Assembly (NCBI GenBank): GCA_934394815.1
Contig: CAKRRD010000015.1
Span: forward strand, 1 to 52,803
Length of the DNA stretch: 52,803 nucleotides
Direction of reading: 5' to 3'
Source: an uncultured Acetatifactor sp.
GTDB taxonomy: Bacteria > Bacillota > Clostridia > Lachnospirales > Lachnospiraceae
Both the position numbers and the translations under genes were made by a program. The notes under the pieces were generated by a model that had not been told where the DNA came from, did not search any database, and worked only from the letters and a program-made list of their open reading frames with translations. Below, one piece after another: positions 34,453 through 41,445 of this stretch (position 1 is the stretch's first letter; each line of letters begins with the position of its first letter).

Positions 34453-35930
34453 CTTTTACCGTCTGCTCCCCGTCTCTTTATTTCCTCCGTCGTTGTCCGT
34501 ACCTTCTCCGGAAAATACAGACGTATCACGGTTCCCTCTCCCAGCTTACTGTCGATCTTTAATTCTCCCTGATGCAGGGTGATGATCTTCTGGCAGAGAG
34601 CCATTCCGATTCCGGCGCCACCCTCCTTACGTGATCTGGACTTGTCTACCATATAAAAGGCCTCCGTGATCCGGTCAATCTCCTCCTGCGGGATTCCTCT
34701 GCCATTGTCCACAACTTTGATCTCGTATCCCTGCGGAAGCTTCCTTCCCTTCATAAGAATAAATCCGCCCTCTTCCACAGCCTTTACGGCATTGTCCAGC
34801 AGATTATATAACAGGGACAAAAGCAGATCCCGGTCGCCCCAGATCACCCCTTTTTCCAGATTAATTTTCCCCCGGATGTCTTTCCGTTCAAAGGGGATCC
34901 GCATGGTATCCCGAATGCTTTCTTCCAGATCTCCGGTCGGTATCTTCCGGAATTCCATCTTCTGTCTGTCCATGCCCACCAGCTCCAGTAATTTGTGAGA
35001 CAGATTCTCCAGCCGTCTGCCCTGGCTGAAAATGTAATACGCCGCCTCACCCCGTTCCTGCTCCGTCAGTTCATAGGAATTCAGCATATCCGCGTATCCG
35101 ATGATGGAAGTCAATGGAGTTTTGAGTTCATGGGCAAATGCCGCCGTAAAATCCTCCTTCTGTTTTGCCTCCAGTTCTTTTTCTTCCATCTGATGCACCA
35201 GCCGGTCCGCCATCCGATTGAAGCTTTGAGACAATTCCCCGATCTCATCCATTCCCTGATAGGAAGCCCGCTTCTCCAGATCTCCCTCTGCAATCCTTCC
35301 CGCCGTGCGGTTTAACTGTTCTATGGGACGTGTCAGATATCTGGACAGCAAAAAAGCTGCCAGTCCTCCGACTACCAGAAGGACTGTCAGTGCGATCCCG
35401 TATTGCCGCATCATGTTGTCCTGTTCTTCGTAGATGCTGCTCAAGTCTTTCATAATTCCCAGATATACCGTATCTGCCGCATCCATCGGCTGATCCGCAA
35501 TAATGCTGATCAGGTAGTATCCTGTTCCTATCTTACGGACACCATAGATCTGATTGGCTCCGGATTCTATGGTACGGATCATTTCCTGCGTTTTTTGTTG
35601 GATCTCTTCCTGTGACTGCCGGAAGGTTCCTGACAGCGTCAGTTGTCCGTCTGCCGTAAGGATCAGACATTCCGTTCCGTTCTGGTCTGCCATTCGTTCC
35701 GTGGCAGAATTGCCTGCCTGCATTTCGGCAAACTCCGAGCCATATTTCTCCATATTCTGGTACACCATATCGTAAATGGCCTGAAACAGAAGATTTTCCC
35801 GCTTTCCCTGTTCCGTCTCCCGTTCCAGCATCCGGTTAAAGTAAGAGGACAGCATAAAACTGCCAAAAAGCATGAATGCCACCGTAAGGAGTGCTGTGAT
35901 GGAAAAGAATAATTTATGTGCGAACTTCAT
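34449..35930 (-). CDS. Sensor histidine kinase
   Basis: A 493-residue membrane kinase. Two transmembrane helices (about 8-30 and 178-197) flank an extracytoplasmic sensor domain of roughly 147 residues. A HAMP domain (about 198-250, RYLTRPIEQLNRTAGRIAEGD) and a HisKA domain follow, with the phospho-acceptor His267 in FAHELKTPLTS. The ATPase part has NLLDNAVKA (N box), DNGRGIP (G1), FYMVDKSRS (F box) and GAGIGMALC (G2). The signal is not known. It overlaps the response regulator gene by 17 bases and the accessory gene by four bases, so stoichiometric translation is likely. Confidence 0.94.
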   Translation of the reverse strand: MKFAHKLFFSITALLTVAFMLFGSFMLSSYFNRMLERETEQGKRENLLFQAIYDMVYQNMEKYGSEFAEMQAGNSATERMADQNGTECLILTADGQLTLSGTFRQSQEEIQQKTQEMIRTIESGANQIYGVRKIGTGYYLISIIADQPMDAADTVYLGIMKDLSSIYEEQDNMMRQYGIALTVLLVVGGLAAFLLSRYLTRPIEQLNRTAGRIAEGDLEKRASYQGMDEIGELSQSFNRMADRLVHQMEEKELEAKQKEDFTAAFAHELKTPLTSIIGYADMLNSYELTEQERGEAAYYIFSQGRRLENLSHKLLELVGMDRQKMEFRKIPTGDLEESIRDTMRIPFERKDIRGKINLEKGVIWGDRDLLLSLLYNLLDNAVKAVEEGGFILMKGRKLPQGYEIKVVDNGRGIPQEEIDRITEAFYMVDKSRSRKEGGAGIGMALCQKIITLHQGELKIDSKLGEGTVIRLYFPEKVRTTTEEIKRRGADGKR

Positions 35931-36576
35931 TCAGTCGATACCCCACTTTATACACAGCCACGATAGTCTCTTCCCAGTGCAGCTTTTTCTTCAACCGCTG
36001 TACATGCAGATCCACCGTCCGGCTCTGTCCCATATATTCTCCACCCCATACCGTTTCATAGATAGTCTCCCGGTACAGTGCCCTGTTTTTGTTTCTCGCA
36101 AACAGTAACAGCAGATCAAATTCCTTCGGTGTCAGATAGATTTCCTCTCCATCCAGTGTTACTCTGTGGGATGTTGTATCTATGGCCACGTTATTTACCC
36201 GCAGCGAAGTCTCCGTCTTATGATATCTACGCAGTACCGCCTCCACTCTCGCCAGCAGTTCCACGATTTCAAAGGGCTTTGGCAGATAATCGTCTGCTCC
36301 CATGCGGAGTCCTTTTACTTTATGCTCCGTCGAGCCAAGCGCTGTCAGGAAGATCACCGGAAGTTCGCAGGCTTTCGCATAATCCATCAGTTCATAGCCG
36401 TTGATCCCCGGCAGCATGATATCCAAAAGTGCCAAATCGAATTTCTCCCGCTCCATGAGATCCGCCGCTGCTTTTCCGTCCGATGCCCAGGCACACTCAT
36501 AACCGGATCTCGTCAGGTTGATCCGGATCAGGTTGGCGATGGGCTCCTCATCTTCTGCAATTAATATTCTAAACAT
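35914..36576 (-). CDS. OmpR/PhoB-family response regulator
   Basis: A 220-residue transcription factor. The receiver domain has acidic residues EDEE (8-11), the phosphorylation site Asp52 in LALLDIMLPG, and the conserved Thr and Lys in FLTALG and DDYLPKPF. The C-terminal winged-helix domain includes YLTPKEFDLLLLFARN and TVDLHVQRLKKKL. It is the first gene of the trio and is divergent from cotJABC. Two direct repeats TTTGTATCC at 36624-36643 sit where its promoter's -35 element should be, so autoregulation is likely. Target genes beyond the operon are unknown. Confidence 0.94.
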   Translation of the reverse strand: MFRILIAEDEEPIANLIRINLTRSGYECAWASDGKAAADLMEREKFDLALLDIMLPGINGYELMDYAKACELPVIFLTALGSTEHKVKGLRMGADDYLPKPFEIVELLARVEAVLRRYHKTETSLRVNNVAIDTTSHRVTLDGEEIYLTPKEFDLLLLFARNKNRALYRETIYETVWGGEYMGQSRTVDLHVQRLKKKLHWEETIVAVYKVGYRLNEVRT

Positions 36577-36612
36577 TTCCCTGTCCCTCAGTGTATTTAT
36601 TTTCTCTAACAG

Positions 36613-36643
36613 AGTATATCACCTTTGTATCCAATTTGTATCC
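36613..36643 (-). promoter_or_regulatory. Promoter with tandem 11-bp-spaced repeats upstream of the response regulator
   Basis: A -10 element TATACT (minus strand, 36613-36618) has no good -35 hexamer. Instead, two identical copies of TTTGTATCC (36624-36632 and 36635-36643, plus-strand sequence) are spaced by 11 bases, the arrangement typical of PhoB/OmpR-type binding boxes. I infer activation by the adjacent response regulator. Confidence 0.5.
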
Positions 36644-36682
36644 TTTTCATTTATTCCGCACTCTTTTTTCCTCCGGTCATAC

Positions 36683-36690
36683 CATATAAT
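36683..36690 (+). promoter_or_regulatory. Possible sigma-E -10 element of cotJABC
   Basis: CATATAAT matches the sporulation sigma-E -10 consensus CATACANT at seven of eight positions and lies 25 bases before cotJA. I could not find a convincing -35 at the right distance. cotJ of Bacillus is sigma-E dependent, which supports the assignment weakly. Confidence 0.35.
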
Positions 36691-36715
36691 AAATGAACAT
36701 TCGGAAAGGATTACT

Positions 36716-36886
36716 ATGAAAGACTATTCTTTTGAAGAACATTTTGAAAAATATCCGCTGGCCATGGCTTATGTTCCCTGGCAGCATTTCACCAAAATGT
36801 ATGAGAATCTGGAAAAAGGGTACCAGGCCGGCACCATTTTTCCGGAGCTGAATAAACCCTTTACAGGAAGGAGATGCGTCAAATGA
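36716..36886 (+). CDS. cotJA: Spore coat associated protein CotJA
   Basis: A 56-residue protein (MKDYSFEEHFEKYPLAMAYVPWQH...) with the CotJA hallmark of a short aromatic- and proline-containing sequence: AMAYVPWQHF, and later AGTIFPELNKPF. CotJA is needed with CotJC for deposition in the inner spore coat. The start is the ATG at 36716 with AAAGGA five bases upstream; the same frame is open back to 36518 but that is intergenic. The stop overlaps the cotJB start (ATGA). The last bases also contain the AGGAAGGAG binding site for cotJB. Confidence 0.9.
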   Translation: MKDYSFEEHFEKYPLAMAYVPWQHFTKMYENLEKGYQAGTIFPELNKPFTGRRCVK

Positions 36887-37137
36887 ACAGTGAAGAAAAA
36901 ATGCTGCATGACATCGGCATTGCCGACTTCGTCCTGACAGACCTGATGCTGTATCTGGACACTCATCCCACGGACCGGAATGCCATGGAATATTTCAACC
37001 ATTACGCAAGGATCAAATCCCAGATGGAACGGGAATTCTCCAGAGAGTATTATCCCCTGCGGAAAGATCTTGCAGAAAGCAACAGAGAGTGGCGCTGGGG
37101 CAGCGCTCCCCTGCCCTGGGAAGGAGGATGTGACTGA
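36883..37137 (+). CDS. cotJB: Spore coat protein CotJB
   Basis: An 84-residue protein. The family features are LHDIGIADFVLTDLMLYLDTHP and the EYFNHYARIKSQMEREFSREYYPL stretch (in parts), with a C-terminal tryptophan-rich WRWGSAPLPWEGGC. It is a coat component made with CotJA and CotJC. The ATG at 36883 is used because the binding site is 9 bases upstream; the ATG at 36874 abuts it. The cotJB stop overlaps the start of cotJC by one base, so translation is coupled through all three genes. Confidence 0.93.
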   Translation: MNSEEKMLHDIGIADFVLTDLMLYLDTHPTDRNAMEYFNHYARIKSQMEREFSREYYPLRKDLAESNREWRWGSAPLPWEGGCD

Positions 37138-37751
37138 TGTGGAGTTATGAAAAAAGATTACAGTATCCGGTAAATATCAAGGAACCCAATGCCAAACTGG
37201 CTCAGGTCATCATCTCCCAGTACGGCGGTCCCGACGGGGAAATGGGTGCCAGCATGCGTTATCTGTCCCAGCGGTATTCCATGCCCTTTAAGGAAGTGGC
37301 AGGACTGCTGACAGACATAGGAACCGAAGAGCTTGGTCATCTGGAAATGGTTGCCACTATCGTCCACCAGCTGACCAGGAACCTCTCCATGGAAGAGATT
37401 GAAAAAAGTGGGTTTGCCAATTATTATGTGGATCATACCATCGGTGTCTGGCCCCAGGCCGCCGGAGGTATTCCCTTCAATGCCTGCGAATTTCAGGTGA
37501 AGGGTGATATCATCACAGACCTGCACGAGGATATGGCTGCAGAGCAGAAAGCCCGCTCCACCTACGACAACATCCTGCGTCTGATCAAGGATCCGGATGT
37601 CTGCGAGCCCATCAGGTTCCTCAGAGCCAGGGAGGTTGTCCATTACCAGCGCTTCGGCGAAGCCCTGCGCATTGCCCAGGATCACCTGAATTCCAAGAAC
37701 TTCTACGCGTTCAATCCCGGCTTTGACCGCTGCGATTCCTGCGAGACCTGA
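37137..37751 (+). CDS. cotJC: Spore coat protein CotJC (manganese-catalase family)
   Basis: A 204-residue ferritin-like four-helix protein of the manganese-catalase family. Candidate metal ligands in the usual spacing are Glu35, Glu65, His68, Glu136, Glu166 and His169 (IGTEELGHLEM; AEQKAR; REVVHYQRFGEAL). It is shorter than full manganese catalases (about 260-300 residues) and has a C-terminal CDSC pair. In the spore coat it may protect against peroxide. Last gene of the cotJABC operon, ending before a strong bidirectional terminator. Confidence 0.95.
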   Translation: MWSYEKRLQYPVNIKEPNAKLAQVIISQYGGPDGEMGASMRYLSQRYSMPFKEVAGLLTDIGTEELGHLEMVATIVHQLTRNLSMEEIEKSGFANYYVDHTIGVWPQAAGGIPFNACEFQVKGDIITDLHEDMAAEQKARSTYDNILRLIKDPDVCEPIRFLRAREVVHYQRFGEALRIAQDHLNSKNFYAFNPGFDRCDSCET

Positions 37752-37787
37752 TGATTTATCGCAGTCGTTGTCCCTGAAATCAATTAT

Positions 37788-37842
37788 AAAAGGCTGCCGG
37801 TCCCGAATCCTATAACTTCCGATTCGAAGCTGGCAGCCTTTT
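37788..37842. terminator. Strong bidirectional terminator between cotJC and degV
   Basis: AAAAGGCTGCC (37788-37798) pairs perfectly with GGCAGCCTTTT (37832-37842). An inner stem CGAATC/GATTCG (37804-37809 with 37821-37826) extends it. T-tracts follow on both strands, so it stops cotJABC from the left and degV from the right. Confidence 0.92.
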
Positions 37843-37874
37843 TAACTTTGCAAATTATTTCTTTTCGCCGGATA

Positions 37875-38738
37875 TTATCTCTGTTCTCCCATGAAGAATA
37901 AAGCCAGTGTTCCGGGGCCTGAATGGGAACCAATGGTGGGACCCACGTAGTTGATGAGAAAGCTGTCCATACCAAAGCGCTCCTTGATCAGGTCTCTCAC
38001 CAGTTCTGCGGCGGGCAGATCGTCTCCGTGGCTGATGAAGATAATGTCGTTCCGGTCACGATAAGAGCCCATCTTTTCTTCCATGTAATCCACCAACGCA
38101 TGTAAAGATTTCTTACGTCCTCTCACTTTGCCGATAACGATCAGATGTCCCTCGTCGTCCACATGCAGCTTCGGCTTGATGCCGGCCAGCGTTCCCACGA
38201 ATGCAGTGGCCTTGCTGACACGGCCACCACGGTAGAGGTGATACAAATCATCCACCGTAAATACATGTACCAGATGCAGACGGTTGTTCTTCACCCACTC
38301 TGCCACTTCCTCCAGGGTCTTTCCCTGATCTCTCAAAGCCACTGCCTTATAAACCAGCAGTCCCTCTCCCAGAGATGCACACAGACTGTCGATGACAACG
38401 ATTTTGCAATCCGGATGTTCCTCCATGAGTTCTTCCGCTGCGATCCGCATGCTGTTGTACGTACCGCTCAGTCCGGAGGAAAAAGCGATACAGAGGATTT
38501 CTTTATTTTCTTTCAGGTATTCCGTAAAATGGGCTTTTGCTTCCTCAGGATTGACCTGGGAGGTAGTCGGCATCTTGCCCTGTCTCATCAATGCATAGAA
38601 TTCTTTTTCGGGAAGCTCCTGTCCTTGTCCGTAAGTCACACCATCCATGATGTAGCTAAGGTTCATGCATCCGAGATCATGTTCCTTCAGATACTCCACC
38701 GGCAGATCAGCAGTACTGTCTGTAACGATTTTAAACAT
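37875..38738 (-). CDS. DegV family fatty-acid-binding protein
   Basis: A 287-residue cytosolic protein of the DegV/FakB family, which binds a fatty acid and, with the kinase FakA, feeds host or recycled fatty acids into phospholipids. The signature start FKIVTDSTADLPVEYLKEH is clear, followed by TSQVNPEEAKAHF, AFSSGLSGTYNSMRIAAEE and DSLCASLGEGLLV. The C-terminal domain includes THVHFTVDDLYHLYRGGR-like and GPTIGSHSGPGTLALFF elements. The ATG at 38738 has GGAGGG upstream; the frame's eight-residue extension has no binding site. No fakA is in the window. Its own promoter lies at 38773-38801. Confidence 0.94.
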   Translation of the reverse strand: MFKIVTDSTADLPVEYLKEHDLGCMNLSYIMDGVTYGQGQELPEKEFYALMRQGKMPTTSQVNPEEAKAHFTEYLKENKEILCIAFSSGLSGTYNSMRIAAEELMEEHPDCKIVVIDSLCASLGEGLLVYKAVALRDQGKTLEEVAEWVKNNRLHLVHVFTVDDLYHLYRGGRVSKATAFVGTLAGIKPKLHVDDEGHLIVIGKVRGRKKSLHALVDYMEEKMGSYRDRNDIIFISHGDDLPAAELVRDLIKERFGMDSFLINYVGPTIGSHSGPGTLALFFMGEQR

Positions 38739-38772
38739 TGGTCGCCCTCCTGATGCTATCAATTTTTATCTA

Positions 38773-38801
38773 AGCATACATCAAAAGGACATCCATTTCA
38801 A
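38773..38801 (-). promoter_or_regulatory. Promoter of the degV-type gene
   Basis: TTGAAA (38796-38801) and TATGCT (38773-38778) on the minus strand are separated by 17 bases, about 35 bases before the start codon. Confidence 0.5.
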
Positions 38802-38829
38802 TTTTCGCTGGCAAAAGTGATACATTTTG

Positions 38830-40266
38830 TCACATTTTTTTGGCATCCGGCATTCTTCCCCGGAAGAAACGATTCCGCATCCTCTCCCGGTCGAAAGGGA
38901 TCAACGGATACAGATAGCTTTGTCCGGAGATCGTCTTATTGGTAAGGAGCGCCAGGGCAAACAGGGTCAGCCCTGCAATATATCCCCAGATACCGAAAAT
39001 ATGTGTCAGGATAAGATTCAGGATCCGCATAAACTTCAAAGCGTAACCCAGTTCATAATTGGCCTGTGTATAATTGGCGATTGCCACGAACGCCATGGCT
39101 AACATCACCTCGGAATTAAACCATCCGCTCTCCACCGAGAACTCTCCCAGCACCAGTGCCGCCATGACACTCAGCGGAGTACTCAACATATTCGGTGTAT
39201 TGACTGCCGCCAGCCTTAGACCGTCAATGGCCAGTTCCAGCAGCAAAAACTGAAGAATCAAGGGTACATTCGGATTCTCCTTTAAAATAATAAATGCCAG
39301 CTTCTCCGGAATCCACGTCTGATGATTCATAAGAAGCAGATACGTGGGTGTCACGAAATACGTCAACAGTGCAATCAGGAATCTGGTCAGCCGAAGATAC
39401 GTTCCGGTAACCGGCGGGAAATAATAGTCATCCGCTTCCTCCACCACATCAAAAATCGTAGTAGGCAGGATCATGGCGGAAGGTGAATTGTCCACCAGAA
39501 TCACCAGATTACCCTCCAGCACCTGGGCCGCCGCCGTGTCCGGCCGTTCGGTATATTTAAACTTTGGGAAGGGATTGTACCATTTCCGCCGGTACAGGCA
39601 TTCCGCCAGACTTTCCTGATTCATGGCCAGTGCATCCACATGAATGGAGCGGATTCTTTCCCGGATATTCGTAAGCAGTTCCGGATCCACGCGGCTTTCC
39701 ATATAACACAGCACAATATCCGTTCTGGAATTCTCCCCGGCATTCAACATCTCCATGTGAAGATCCGTACTGCGGATCCGGCGGCGGATCAGAGCCGTAT
39801 TAAATACCACCGTCTCCACAAAACCGTCTTTCGATCCCCGGAGCACCTTGTCCTTATCCGGTTCCTCCACCCCTCTGGCGGGATAGGTTCTGGCATCGAT
39901 CAGTACCGCCTTTTCATAGCCGTCCACCAATAAAACAAATACGCCGGACAATAAAGCCCCCAGAATCTTCTCCCAGGTATCGTCCAGTTCCACCTCCACA
40001 TAGGGAATGGCAATCCTGGACATTTCATGCGCATTCTTCGGAAAGTCCTCCGCCTTCCGATCCATCAGATACTGCAATATTTTCTGCATCAGTTCATCCT
40101 TGCAGAAACCGTCGATCAGATACATGCAGGCATCGGTCTCTCCAATTCGGATCACCCGATGAATGATGTCAAAATTGGTTTCCAGTCCCATCCGTTTCTC
40201 CAGATACTGCATATTCTGTTGGAGTTTTTCAGATATTCTGACAGGTTTTTGTTGTGTCCCCGGCAT
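38830..40266 (-). CDS. spoVAF: Stage V sporulation protein AF (GerA-type germinant receptor A-subunit-like)
   Basis: A 478-residue membrane protein of the GerA/SpoVAF family. The N-terminal soluble domain (about 1-285) includes TDACMYLIDGFCKDELMQK, LSGVFVLLVDGYEKAVLIDAR and YNPFPKFKYTERPDTAAAQVLEGNLV (in parts), and LVDNSPSAMILPTTIFD leads into five or more membrane segments from about 295 to 445. The PFPKFKYTERPD block and the length favour SpoVAF over GerAA. In Bacillus spoVAF is the last gene of the spoVA operon. Here the other spoVA genes are missing from the neighbourhood. The start and Shine-Dalgarno are overlapped by a terminator hairpin. Confidence 0.88.
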   Translation of the reverse strand: MPGTQQKPVRISEKLQQNMQYLEKRMGLETNFDIIHRVIRIGETDACMYLIDGFCKDELMQKILQYLMDRKAEDFPKNAHEMSRIAIPYVEVELDDTWEKILGALLSGVFVLLVDGYEKAVLIDARTYPARGVEEPDKDKVLRGSKDGFVETVVFNTALIRRRIRSTDLHMEMLNAGENSRTDIVLCYMESRVDPELLTNIRERIRSIHVDALAMNQESLAECLYRRKWYNPFPKFKYTERPDTAAAQVLEGNLVILVDNSPSAMILPTTIFDVVEEADDYYFPPVTGTYLRLTRFLIALLTYFVTPTYLLLMNHQTWIPEKLAFIILKENPNVPLILQFLLLELAIDGLRLAAVNTPNMLSTPLSVMAALVLGEFSVESGWFNSEVMLAMAFVAIANYTQANYELGYALKFMRILNLILTHIFGIWGYIAGLTLFALALLTNKTISGQSYLYPLIPFDRERMRNRFFRGRMPDAKKM

Positions 40267-40268
40267 AA

Positions 40269-40323
40269 AAAATCCCCCTTGGGTCTATGATCTAAATTCA
40301 TCATGTCCCATCCGGGGGATTTT
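40269..40323. terminator. Terminator of dut overlapping the spoVAF translation start region
   Basis: AAAATCCCCC (40269-40278) pairs with GGGGGATTTT (40314-40323), with TGGG/CCCA (40280-40283 with 40307-40310) continuing the stem. It is flanked by A and T tracts, so it can terminate on both strands. On the minus strand it ends dut transcripts 3 bases before the spoVAF ATG and contains the spoVAF AAGGGGG binding site in its stem. Confidence 0.85.
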
Positions 40324-40328
40324 ATTCT
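40301..40328 (-). promoter_or_regulatory. Possible sigma-G promoter of spoVAF
   Basis: On the minus strand GAATA and CATGATG are 17 bases apart (about 40323-40327 and 40299-40305), resembling the forespore sigma-G consensus GHATR and CATNHTA. A transcript from here would start inside the hairpin loop. Sigma-G control of spoVA genes is known in Bacillus. The match is by eye. Confidence 0.4.
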
Positions 40329-40340
40329 TCTGTTTTATTA

Positions 40341-40853
40341 TTACTTCGTGGTACTTCCAAAACCACCGTTGCGGATGCCTTCCGCGTCATCATCTTCCGT
40401 GATACCATACTGCATAAAGATGCCCTGGGCAAATCCGGTTCCCGCAGAAACTTCCACAGTCTTCCCTTCATTGGAGTCATTGGTGATCTTCATGAAAATA
40501 TGTCCTTCATTGTCCGAGAAGAAATAATCACTGTCAATAATACCTACGGTATTATTCATCTGCAGGCGGTATTTAAAACCCAATCCGCTTCTGGGATAAA
40601 CCTGTAATACCCAGTCTTCCTGCATTTCCGCCCGGATTCCCGTAGGGATCTTGATGGTCTCTCCGGGAGCCAGGGTAAAGGAAAACGGTGCGAAGAAATC
40701 ATAGCCAGCGCTTCCTTTCGTAGCTCTCCTGGGAAGCTTTAGATTTTCATACATTTCCTTGATCTGCTCTTCCGTATACTGGGGATATTCCTCCTGCATG
40801 GCAGCAAGAAACTGCCCCGGACTTACAAAATGAAATTTTGCTATTCTATGCAT
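40341..40853 (-). CDS. dut: dUTP diphosphatase (dUTPase), trimeric type
   Basis: A 170-residue enzyme that hydrolyses dUTP to dUMP, keeping uracil out of DNA and feeding dTMP synthesis. All five trimeric-dUTPase motifs are recognisable: KGSAGYDFFAP (1), PRSGLGFK (2), NTVGIIDSDYFF (3, with the catalytic Asp), GTGFAQGIF (4) and GIRNGGFGSTTK (5). About 45 residues precede motif 1 (MHRIAKFHFVSPGQFLAAM...), longer than the usual start. AAGGA lies 12 bases before the ATG. It is followed by a strong terminator and could be cotranscribed with nrdG upstream, with which it shares deoxynucleotide metabolism. Confidence 0.94.
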   Translation of the reverse strand: MHRIAKFHFVSPGQFLAAMQEEYPQYTEEQIKEMYENLKLPRRATKGSAGYDFFAPFSFTLAPGETIKIPTGIRAEMQEDWVLQVYPRSGLGFKYRLQMNNTVGIIDSDYFFSDNEGHIFMKITNDSNEGKTVEVSAGTGFAQGIFMQYGITEDDDAEGIRNGGFGSTTK

Positions 40854-40916
40854 AGTCTGTTTCTGTCCTTTTCCTATTCTTTTTTAATAATATCGTGTGA
40901 ACCCTCTTTCTTTCTC

Positions 40917-41426
40917 TCAGGCATAATCTCCGCAGTGCAGTACCGGCTCCCGTCTGTTATCACCGGCCAGGGTCTTTTTCACATCGATCACCCGCTGGTT
41001 CCTGCTGCCCTTCCACAGGAGTTTGACATCCTTTTCCTCCACATGGAATTCTCCGTCTACCACCACATCCACATATTGCATGACCGGCAGATCACAGATG
41101 TCTTCCCAACGGTCTCCGGTATACATCCAGATCGTTTTCGTGGGATATTTTTCCCGGATCTCACTCATAAGATCTCTGACATCCGCCCGGTTCACGGGAT
41201 GCATCGGATCACCACCGGAAAAGGTAATACCGGAAATGTACGGTTTCTCCAGCTGTTCGAAAATCTCCTGTTTTGCGCTTTCGTCAAACAACAGGCCTCC
41301 GTCGGGATCCCAGGTAATAGGGTTATGACATTCCCTACAGCAATGGCTGCAGCCCGCTACCCACAGTACGACCCGAAGACCATCGCCGTTCAGCATATCG
41401 TCCTTGGTTATATTATGATATCTCAT
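40917..41426 (-). CDS. nrdG: Anaerobic ribonucleotide reductase activating protein
   Basis: A 169-residue radical SAM enzyme that makes the glycyl radical of NrdD. The cluster motif CxxxCxxC is present as CSHCCREC at about residues 31-38 within VLWVAGCSHCCRECHNP. FSGGDPMHPVNR supplies the SAM-binding GGxP-like element. It starts 19 bases after the nrdD stop, in the same unit, under NrdR control. Confidence 0.96.
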   Translation of the reverse strand: MRYHNITKDDMLNGDGLRVVLWVAGCSHCCRECHNPITWDPDGGLLFDESAKQEIFEQLEKPYISGITFSGGDPMHPVNRADVRDLMSEIREKYPTKTIWMYTGDRWEDICDLPVMQYVDVVVDGEFHVEEKDVKLLWKGSRNQRVIDVKKTLAGDNRREPVLHCGDYA

Positions 41427-41445
41427 TTATCTGTCCATCCTGTCT

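Noticed and set aside
36518..36715. Extended cotJA frame of 122 residues
   Set aside because: The extra part crosses the divergent promoter region and lacks a ribosome-binding site; the 56-residue form matches CotJA.
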